Positions 11,701 to 23,700 of a stretch of 64,000 nt of DNA are shown here, in pieces. Source of the stretch: Phoronis australis (taxonomy: Eukaryota; Phoronida; Phoronidae). The position numbers and the translations under genes were made by a program. Numbering within the stretch: the first letter of the stretch is position 1; each line of letters starts with the position of its first letter. The stretch lies in assembly GCA_002633005.1 (NCBI GenBank), contig NMRA01000186.1:527887-591886 (forward strand). Reading direction: 5' to 3'. A model generated the notes under the pieces. It worked only from the letters and a program-made list of their open reading frames with translations. It was not told the origin of the DNA and did no database searches.

Positions 11701-14700
11701 CTAATGGTGAATTCTAAATTTTTGGCCTAAAAAACCAACTGCCTTCAAAGCAAGCAAATGACTCTCAGAAATGTTGCAGTAAATAAATCATGAGTGTACT
11801 GGAAAATAAGACAATCCAATGCTAACAAATTCTTCCCACAAAAACTCAACAGTCAAAGAAAAGTAATTATAACACCACCCTTCATTTTGGATACTGTACA
11901 CTTTGCATACACTAAAGCTCACCAATTTCGGACAAAAATGATTGCCAAAACTGCTCACTGTTCAATGTCTTTTAGCATTGTTGTGAATGGCCAGTTTTTT
12001 CAAAACACTGTTTATTGGAAGATAGACGGTAAAACTTGAACATGACAGTCTGTTGAAAGTTATGGTGCACCACTCGAATGTGGCAGTTTGTTGGCAGATA
12101 TAGTGCAGAACTTGAACATGGCAGTTTGTTGGTAGTTATAGTGCAGAACTTGAACATGGCAGTCTGTTGGTAGTTATTGGTAGTTATAGTGAATAACTTG
12201 AACATGGCAGTCTGTTGGTAGTTATAGTGCAGAACTTGAACATGGCAGTCTGTTGACAGCTATAGTGCAGAATTTGAACATGGCAGTCCACTTTTGTACT
12301 GCATTGTGGGCTAAGGTAAGAAATTAATACAGAATGAGCACAGACGTTAAGGAAATAAAGTACAGATTTTTGTACTAAGAAAACTTTGTTGCCACAATTT
12401 AAATGAACATGTTGTTGACATTACATCCGATACTCAGTTTAGTTGCTAAAAAGGTTGCACTTTTCTGAGCGAATCCCTTCTTTTTGGTATTTTTCAACAC
12501 ATCTTCTTTGCACACAGACACAGCTAATGTACTTTTGAGATCAGAAAGTACAGATTCTAAAAAAATATTCATTGAAATACGGAAAGCATTCCATCAATAC
12601 CAAATGGTTGTCACAACTGCATGTAGGTCAAAGATAGGTCGTCGTCTCACCTCAACTTTGACTTGGTGAGTGCTTTGAGAAATGCAGCGTCAACTCTCTT
12701 CTGCCCAAGCACATTGTATCGCTCGGTGAACTCCAGAATATTTCCACCAAATCCATATTGACCATTGAATGCCCACTGGTGAAATGTGTCTTGATGGAAC
12801 ACAGAACACATGTCTACAGGCATGGTGTTACCTTTAAAGAGATGTTTCTATCAGCATGCAACTATGATCTTCAAACAACAGACTAGAATGAGTAGCCAGT
12901 CACTACAGATTCATTGAAACTAACTACTTCACTATGAACACAAATGGATAGCAAACAAAACTTAACAGATAACTATTGCGTTGCTGTTCCTGTGCTTCTT
13001 AATTGATGTAATGAACTTCAGAATAAATCCCTAGAAATAATTATCAATGTTTCCACTGAACCGTTAAAATCAACCCAACAGAAATTGTTGAAACATGATG
13101 AAAGAGACATAAATGATGCAAAATAACCAAGGTTTTAACCTACCAAATATTATGTGAAACGTCGCAGTTGTGAGGTCGTCTGTTCCCAAGACAGATTGAG
13201 CAATGTGATTCGTTGTTCCTGGAAAATGGATGGTGCAGTGAGATTGATTGAATTATAAAAATATATTGTGTACCAACGTCATGTCATAAAGAATAGTGAT
13301 GAATCTAAAAGCATGTCTTCTAGTACACGTAACACTACATGTTGTTACAGATGCATTCTGTTTACTACACTATTGTGGGTAATAGTGTGATATAATTTAC
13401 CCGCATTTTGAGAACCCGTCTTATCTACATCAACCGGTGGTCAAAATGTGAGCCTGTTATATCAGACCATTGCCCTATTATGAGCAGGAATGTTAAACCT
13501 ATACTAAAACATTTATATCAAGTACTCATTGGTCTCAGGGAAAACTGGTTTCATGAGGAACAAAAACTTTGTTTGTGCCTGAGACCAGGCTTTGCTCAGA
13601 AAAGAACATACTGAGTATATTCACAAACAAAAACAAATTTTCAGTTCTTCTTAAGCAAAGACCGAGCTAGTTCCCATTTAGAAGACCTTGGTTATTTCCA
13701 TAGCCTCAAATTTCCCTCGGCAGTGACCACTATTTGCACATGTACAAACTTCAACCATTTAGCTAATAATTTTCCATTTTGAAAGTCACACGAATTGCCG
13801 TAAAACCAAAGTTTGCATGTGGGCAGTCAAATTTCATCTCCAATGGCAAACTTGAGTTGACAAATATACATACTTGGGTATATTTGTATAGTTGTTCAGG
13901 ATGACACATACCTATTAACATTAAAAAGGAACAAGTGAGTTGAAATCACTTCAATTCAAAAGCTCTTATTTTTACAAAATGTGGGTTTATGGCACCTTTA
14001 AATAAACATTAAAACAGATGCATGAACACCAACAGTCTCATGATTACATTACTAGTATGTACAACAAGAATCCACAACTCATTCAGTTGTTAGAACACTA
14101 CTTTCAATGGAAATAAATTAGGTAAGGACTACACCATATCCAAAGTCGTCCATGTCAGCAAGATGATTAGGAAGTTTGTCCTGCCACGAATATGAAGTAA
14201 CCTAGAACCTACCCACAGGGATGATGGCAACAGGGGTGTTGAGCCTGGCCGGGGTAAAGCCAAGCTTCACCTCAATAGCTCTGTCACGCTGCACTTTGTT
14301 CAGTAGAGCGTTAATGACTTTATTCACAGTTCCATCACCGCCAACGACAACAACACTGAAATATAAACACAATTAAGTAAAATGCCTCATCTTGAGCTAC
14401 GTTTTTTTTCGCATTTCATGCACACTAAGTTGACAAAACTGCATTTTTTCCTTTTACAGAGACTACATCCGTTCAAATGCTTAAAGACTGTAAGTTTCGC
14501 ATTTAAATGTGCAATTTTTAAACAAGCGTGGAAATGTACAAGCCTGGTTAGCATGCTACCTGTGGCCACATCACGTGACCTAATGAATGTAAGTCTGAAA
14601 GATTTCCGCCTCAAATGGGATCCGAACCCAGGACCTTCTGCTCACTGTGCAGATGCTCTAGTCTCTTGTCCCATCGGGACGACCAGTTGAACACAGAAAT

Positions 14701-17700
14701 CCAATCAGACTTAGTAGTGGGCATGTTGTACCTGAATTGTAACGTGTTGAGACACACATCTTCTCAGACTTATATACCTTAGGTCACGTAATATGACCAC
14801 AGGTTGCGTGCTGACCAGACTTAAGATATTTGAGATACCGTACATAAGGTTTGCTTTATGCAAACTCTTTACAGTTCAAACTACATTAATGGTGAAATCA
14901 GAATTTCTGATGTTTAATTTTGTTAATAATAATTGTAAGTTAATGAAGTTCCACTTGTCGTCAAAATGAGGACCAAGTACTGAGAGGAAACTTTAAATCC
15001 CCAAAACACTGCCACACGCAAGGTGTTGAAATGCATCCACTGCAAAAGTTGTGCTTCTAGGGATGTTCATTTCTAGCATAAAAATGGCCAATAGCACAGG
15101 CGTCCTCAGCTTCTGATCGTCCACAATACACTACACATAATACTACAAGGTATGACACTACGGACTAGAAATTCCACGGGTGCTTCACTTCAGCCGTCCA
15201 TAGCAAATATAAAACTCAATAAATTTACACAAAACAGAGGTTCAACAAACCATGAAGAATTGTTCTTTCTCCCAATACCATTCACAGTGTCCTGTTCCGG
15301 CGACTTCGTAAGAAATTCGCAGTCAAAGAACAAAAATGTTCAAAAAAAGCCCCCACACACTTTCATCGTGGGCCGCTCGAGGTCAAGGACGGTAAGGAAA
15401 TTGCCGGTGAGTTACGGAAGTACTCAATAGTTTTTCTACTGGCGGCTAAGTGTAGAGTGATCAACATCGTGGCTTTACGCGACAAACCGGCAATTTCCGT
15501 ACCGTACACCCGTGGAATTTCTAGTCGGGAGTGTCATACCTTGTAGTATTATATGTAGTGTATTGGGAACGATCAGAAGCTGAGGACGCCTGTGGCCAAT
15601 AGATGGCACATAATACATTGAACCCATCTAAAATGGGATGCTGTCATCATATCTCAAAGTAACTTGCCAAATTTCATGAAAATCGTCAAAGAACTCCAAA
15701 GATGCAAAGGCAAACGAAAAAACAAAAATTGCCATTAATTACCACAACAGTAGTTGAATCCGTCCATTTGCTGTCATGTTAATAGGAATACAATATTGCA
15801 AAATTTCAAGAACATCTTGCAAAGGGTTTAGGAGCTAGGGGCATAACAGTGGTTAGACCCATTTGAAAATTCACCTCAATCATGCTCTTATCAGTAGGAA
15901 CACATTGGCCAATTTTCATAATGATCCTCAGCGCCGTTTGGCAGATACAGAAGCAGACAACATAGTCAAAAATAATTAAAATGGCCACTAGTTGGCGCTG
16001 TCATCTTCATAGAAATTTGTTTGTCCAATTTCATAAAAAAGCATCAATGAACTCTGAACTTACAGAGTCAAACATAAAAAAGTTGTCCGAAAATCATCGT
16101 CAGCCATCCTCTTCACAGCAGAAACATATACGCCAATTTTCACAATCATACATAGAGTGGTTTGGTTGATAAAGGGTCATATGCCAAAAAACTAAAACAG
16201 TGAAAATGGCAGCTAGGTGACGCAAAAAACTTTGAATTCATCCGAAAATGGATGGACAGCGTCATCTAACTAATAACGCTTATCCACCAAATTTATGAAA
16301 ACCTATTGAGAAGCTTTGAAGATATGTCGAGGTAAAAGTAACAAAAATCAAAATTGTCACTAGGAGGCACACCGGTAGTCGAATCCATACGAAAGTTCAC
16401 TCATGCTGTCCTATCCATAAAATCAACACATGCAAAGTTTCATGGACATACGTCAAAGGGTTTTGAAGATAGAGCAGCGGATGCCGGAAGGACGCTGGCC
16501 GGACGGACATTGATGAGGGCATAATGCTCGCACAATATGTGGTCGCATTATAATGCATGTATGTATTTGACCATGCAATTCCAACTGAATATACAGACTT
16601 GGTGGCGCCAAATTAGTGAGAGACTGAACTCACGTAGCCATAACACATAACTATAATGAAAAACAGCCTATGTACCTACGGTAATTATTCACTTATTTTG
16701 CACTAAAATAATTAAAATTGACATTTTTCCTTTTTACAAAGGCTGATCACCTTGCTGTAAGTTTTTTCATGGCATCTACATAATGCAAGTTATGATAACA
16801 ACGGACTAACATTTTGTTGGTCATGTTGTGTGCTAAATAAGAGTAAATCTAATAGCAAAAATACAGGACATGACGGCGTTCTCCCGTTCAGTGACTTTAC
16901 CAGACGTAGAGGGTTGTGGGCCTGTGATAATATCTAGCTCCTTTGTTCACTGCCAGAGCATAGTCTTTTCACTGGTATGACAACAGGCAGGCCAATTATC
17001 TACCAGGCTTATTACAGACCACGTGTGAACACCGTCAAACCCAGAGCATTGGGAAAGGTTAGATTGTCGTAACTTTGGTTGTAGTTGGGTGATTTTGGGG
17101 ATTCAAAAACTAAACGTGATCAGCATTTGACCAGGAATTCAGAAATGCTATTGGTTTATGTTCAAACATGTTATAACAGCCCAGCCTAGTCAGGCTAGAT
17201 ACGATCTTACTGGAGATTATAGCAATTATCAAATAAAAGAGAGCTGGCCCTCCAACCCTAAATGTCAGAATGGAGTTAATCAGTCATGTAAGATACTGGC
17301 TACAGCGGTCACCTTCACAACTTGTTAATATATAGACGCTGAGGTTGTCCAGTAGTGAAATATATCAAATAAACACAGAAAAATCAGGAACCCCAGTTAG
17401 GGTTCTTGATTTTTCTGTGTTTATTCGATATATCCCAACTTGTTGTTGGGGCTATAGAATCGAAAAAGTTGGGAGCAACGGGGAAAACGTCGTAACGGAG
17501 CGCGTTCCACAGATGCAAGATGACACAAGACCACGTAAAAAGCTCTTATTGGCATACACAAACAAAATAGTGGCCACAAGAACGATTGGTCAGAGGATGG
17601 CTGTTGAATTGTAGGACATTTCTCACCGCAAGTGCTTTTGCAGAAAATGACCCAGTTTTACAGAATGCGACCCAGTTTTACAGAATGTGACCCAGCTTTA

Positions 17701-20700
17701 CAGAATTTGACCCAGCTTTACGGAAAGTGACCCAGTTTTACAGAATGTGACCCAGTTTTACAATTTTATTTCTTCAATAGGCTTATAATGTTATAATGAA
17801 ATCCTAACAACAGCAAATGTGTTTTGAATGCATAACTGTTAATAACAGATAAGAACTAGCAGCTCATGCTGCAAAGCTTCACCAGTTTAAGTCAAAAGTT
17901 AAAACCATTTCGAGTCATGAAAAACTCGTATATTGTTGTGAATGACATAAATTTTTCAAAGTACAGTACGATGGTAGCTGTAACAGAATTTGAAAATGTC
18001 TTTCCCCTTTTGTGTCTAACTAGTTAAGATATTGCAAGGCAAAACTCGTGCCAGGCAGATGTTCAGTACATTCAGCACAGCACCAACTTAAATGGTATAG
18101 ATGACTGTATAATCCCTCAAGTCAATACTTGAACACATGACACAGCCATAGGAGGGGACTAAGGCAATTATCAAACAATTCACTTCAAAGTCAATAGATA
18201 GGAATACTTGCCCATCAAACTCGTTAAAATCTTGTTTTCTGACATCATCTTCTAAACTGTTCGGTAGATATATTTCTGAAACAAAACAGAAAAGAAACAA
18301 TCAGACAGCCAGCTCTCAGAAACATGCCATCAAAGTACTGACAGTACTTCATGATAATGAAAAAGACCACCAACTACAGAGCATACCAACTACAGAGTAT
18401 CTGTTATAAAAAGGCTTGGTGCACCACACATTTGCAATAGAATAGGAACTTATTAAGTAAAATCTCACCAATTTCTTACAAAAACAAAAAGTTCAAAAAG
18501 CTGATGTTTTCTCATTTTTCAAAAGTTTCTAGAATTATTGTGAATAACACAGTTTCAAAACACTGCCTGGTGAAAGTTTTGGCAAAGAACTTTGACCAAG
18601 CCTTTATTTGCTTCTACTTGTCTTTTATGAAATAGGAAATTAGAGATGTCTACCACATTCAATGATAAATAGGTCAAAGAGACATCTAGTTTCTCATGGG
18701 ATTGACTCCAGGGAAAGTCTATGAACTCATTGCATTGGTATGAGGTAACACTAAGCAACACACTGTATTGACAAAGTCAGAATTTAAAGTTGCTTTCCCA
18801 TTAGAAGTAAAACTTCACTTCTACCCAAGTTTCGTTAAGTGGGAAAGATTAACTCTGCAAGAAACTTCGCTTAAAATAGTGCGATTTAAAAGCGAAGCTT
18901 CGGTACTAACTGAAGCTTCGATTTAGTGAGAACACTGACAGCGAAGCATCGTCAGTAGAGGTCACAGCAATGACATACAATGAGGCGTGACTCGCAAAAT
19001 GTGTTCTTTTGTTATTGTAGCGTAGCCAATGTGCTCTCAATAGATGGACGTAAATAAATAAAAGAAAGCATATCTGATGAAGAATGACACTGATCATTTT
19101 CATGAACACTCATAAATAGCAGGTGAACAATTTTCAGTTAGCCTCGAACCCACTTGTTAATATTAGTTTGAGAGTACGAATGAATTGTGTTGTCTGTTGT
19201 CAAGTGCAAAATGTAAGCAAAGTTTCGGCGAAGCATCGGTAAACTGAAGTTCTCCTAATGGGAAAGTGCTTTAAGAAGGCGTAGATGAGTGTTACTTATG
19301 ATACCAGCCAGTGCTTGACACTCAACTTAGCACCAAGTCACTAAATGAGACTGCTAAAATCCCAGATTGCCAAATGAAATTCGAAGTCGCCAAAACTGAC
19401 GGCAAAATCGTCAACCACAAAAAGGAAACGCCCTGCCATTCTACATTCTCAAAAAAATTACGGAAACGTCTTCCATTTCTCCCTATAAACATGCACCATT
19501 CAATCTCTCAATTCCTCCCACCAATGAAGACTGCAGACGATCAGATTCACTGGAGGCATGTGTTTCATGGTCCGATTTTTGGGAAAAAATTCCCACTTAC
19601 CTCTGTTGACTAAACCCTTTCTCTCGTAATTTAAGCACATTTGACCCTTGCTGACTGCTGACCCTGGCAAGTGCACTGATTTTACAAAATAAACATATAA
19701 TAATGTGAACCAAAGGTATGAAATCTAGGAAAATTTTTAGTAATTTAAAGTTCGGAAGTCACCACAAATTTTTAATAAATTTCCCGGGAATTATTGTCCA
19801 CCTTTGATACTCGCGGTGGCGACTTGAAATTTTCCCCAGGTCACCAAGCACAATCTGAAGTTGCATTGAAGAGCTAGTGGTAGCCTAACTGGAGCACTGC
19901 CAGTAGTCATCAACAAGCAGACAGACAACTTTTCTACATAGTTCTCAAGTAGTTAATGCAATAAACACAGCAGGCAGTTAAAAACAACACCCTTTCGGTG
20001 ATAGTCTCTACTCTAAAACACACTAATTCACATGCACAAAATACCGCTCTAGCTGAATTCTGCACACATGAATAACTATATGACATTCGGCTGATGCGTA
20101 ATTCATTCGTTCATCCACTTACAACACATTTTAGACAAGTCACGGTATAATGACACATGCATTTCAAGTTCTATTAAACATTTCAGTGTTTGTGTACACA
20201 TCCATCACAAGTACAGGCATGCATACATTAGTTGATGACCCACAGAGCTGGGGTTAGTTTTTGCAAGCACAACTAGCCTTGCACTGGGGAATAATTCCAT
20301 ATAACACATGTTGAAGTCTGACCTACCCTTAACCTTAAACAGTCATCTGCTTTTTCAGTTGCTCCACTAGCTAAAAAATATTTTTTTCAAATATTCAGAT
20401 ATTATACGTCACTGTGCGACATCACTCATTCTCGATCAAGCAGAATTAAAACCAGTTTTCAGAAGTCTGGAAAAACCTAGTGGAAATCAGATCAGTTCAA
20501 AAATTGACAAGAGAAAATCCTTCAAATTTTCAATTTACTTTATCATCACATTACTTTCACATACATGAGTGGTTCTTTAGAGATTAAGATAAAAAGGTGA
20601 ATGCCATAAATAAATTTAGTTTTGAATGTAGAAAACAATGTCATGAAAAACTTGAAGAAAGGCACGATTATTAAGACGAGCATTCCATGCTTCACAACGT

Positions 20701-23700
20701 AATATTTTCCAGCTGAATAAAAAGGTTAATCAATTAATTATTTGTTGCTCAAATAAAGAATGTTCAAATTAAACCCACACAAAGAACTTTTCAAGGTAAC
20801 ACATTAGCCCTCTCATTGGTTACATGTAAACAAAAATAAGTGCTAATCTGAAATCATGTAAACAAAAATAGTGCTAATCTGAAATCATGTAAACAAAAGA
20901 GCAATGACGTGGGTTACATGATATAACCAATTCCTGTGAAAGTTGCACCATGTGCATTTAAAATCCTGACAGTAACAAAGTATTGAACAACTGTTTTAAC
21001 ATAAAGAAACTTTTCACGAGTTGGTTTGAGCTTTTTCTGAGAAAATTTTGACAAGATTCATGCATGAACTGAGCCAAATTTGAGCTTTCTGATTAGTTGC
21101 GATAGAAAGGTAAAAGGTTAAATACCCACAGAAGGAATGGAGAAAGAATTATGCAGCAGCACAAGTTAGAGTATTCCAAAGGAGTACCGCGTTCCCAGCT
21201 TAATCTACACATATCAGCATTTTAATGGAAATTAATAATTCATAAATAAATTACACATTTTGTACAGAGCATGTTTACTCGTTTGCAACAAACGATACTT
21301 TCCATCAATCATGTTCACATGTTGTAGCACTGGTCGAGCTCATATCCTCCAGAGTATTTTGCCATTATTTCTTGGCTTTATAGCCAGTCTTCGAAATGGA
21401 ATAAGCTCGGCTCCCCTAGCTAAACAATTGGGATATTTGCTGGCATATTTACACACAGCGCATTGACACCTTTTAACCATTTTGCCTCAAAATTCAACAA
21501 AGCCAAGGCACATATTTCCAAGCACTAAAAGGTCTTTCTCCACCCAACCAGCTGATGTAGCCGAGATTACATAAACAGCCAACTTTCTCAAAAGCTTACT
21601 AGTTAGAGTAATCAATAGTGAAGTTATTGCAAGGTACTGCTGCATTTAAGACAACCATAATTTTTTAACGGTTAAAGATTCAGTGACATTCACATTCACA
21701 TAATAAATTGTTAGCGAGCAGTAACACAGCAATTTGATTTGAATTTTGATCCAAGTAGATACTTAGGCACTCAAACATACTGGTTTTCCCCTAAGAACAC
21801 ACATGTATATCAAAATCAACAGAAAAGAGACTTATCAAATGCAAAAAAAAGAAAATCAAATTAAAAACCAGTGAGTTACAGTTTTGCACTATATAACATA
21901 GGCCTAGCATCTCTATGAATACCTTTGATCAACACGTCAACTTTGGCTAGTAAAAACAGATGTTCACACTTCTCCTTGAGAAGAGATCGGCCATTTTTCT
22001 TTCCAGCGTACGGCTGAACATACATCTTAATCCGACGAGGTCTACTTGCATAACCTGCGAAGAAACAAACGTTGGAATAGAAATTCTGATACGTTTCAAA
22101 TTGTAGGGAGTACAACCCAACCACCATCAAAGCTGCATTAAGCCAGTGCTTTCTGACAAAAAATAAGATTTGATTTACAGTTCGTCATTATCGTGTTCCT
22201 TACTTACTTTAGAAGTGATCTCTGAGCTTAGCTAAAACTGGCAATTCGTTACTTCTTCAAGCCGACGTCATAAACTTTCAGGTCAAGGTGTAACTTGAAT
22301 TTTTTTAGCTTCAGCTGAAGAACAAAAAATTGCCACTTCTTTGCAAGACCAAAAATTACTGCTCGTCTGAAGAAGGAACAAACTGACACCAATTTTACAG
22401 CAGTATGTGGTTTTAATCAAAAATTAGTTTCTTCGACACAATGCAGGTTTATAGCTTGCTTTAACTTTGTTGTACACAGAAAAACTTTTGCCTCCGTTGA
22501 CTGATAGACTTCCAGCAAATGTTGTCACCAAACTGCTTTGACCAATAAAAACTCATTGTAAACTCATTACTTGTGAATAATGCACACGATTTAAAAGTGC
22601 TGAACAGAAATTTCCCAAAGATTGGTGATAACATGCAAGCTGGTAAAAATTCAGCAAAGGCACATCCTGTAGGGAATACGATACGACAGAAAAGGACACA
22701 AGGAAAAGTTTGACAAAATACCTATTTTCAATCAATTGTTAAAAATATTAAAGCGATAGAAATGACCCCAAAAGACCAGCAATTCTTACAGAGCCTAGCT
22801 GGCAAACTTCAACTTGCCAGAGGGTGGAAAATCAGGTGACCCCAACATTTCAACTCCATGAAAAGCCTTTTGTACAGATAATCATAGGTGACATATAAAG
22901 GCTTTGGATGAACGGCATTGAGTGGCATAAGCAAGCAAACAAGTCAAAAAACAAGAGAACAAGGCACCGCCATCAAACTGCACAAACATAAAGAACTTAT
23001 AAGGTTATGCAGAATCGAAAAGTACGTATAAGGTTATGCAGGATCGTAAAGTACTTATAAGGTTATGCAGGAACCTAAAGTACTTATAAGGTTATGCAGG
23101 ATCGTAAAGTACTTATAAGGTTAGGCAGGATCGTAAAGTACTTACAATGTTATGCAGGATCGTAAAGTACTTATAAGGTTAGGCAGGATCATAAAGTACT
23201 TACAATGTTATACAGGATCGTAAAGTACTTATAAGGTTATGCAGGATCGTAAAGTACTTACAAGGTTATGCAGAATGTTAAAGTAGTTATAAGGTTATGC
23301 AGGATTGTAACAGACGAAGTCTGCATGCTAAGCCAAATATCTACAAGACTATAGATTTCAGCTCAGTATATATATTTTCCGTAAGTAAATGTAAAATTAA
23401 ATTTTTGGCTTTTCATCATTTTAGTATTAATTGGGTCAAGTGACCATGTCTTACTTGTAAAATTTAGCAAACAATGGTATCAATAACAAGATCAAAATTA
23501 ATTTAAATGTTCAAGATGAGATCCCAAAAACGATTTTTAAAATTTTTTTTTCATTTTAATAAAAAAAAACGAAGTTAGTTTTGTAAAGTATCGTTTCATA
23601 TTACCAAGCAAGTTGTCTGGACCCTCCTCCCACTCTGGATCTACACATGCTTTGGCCACTTTCATATAATGAAACGTAGCATTTTAGAATGCGCTAATGA

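Noticed and set aside
22996-23312. CRISPR-like look of 29-bp units
   Set aside because: Units are contiguous with no spacers, and the DNA is eukaryotic; it is a minisatellite.
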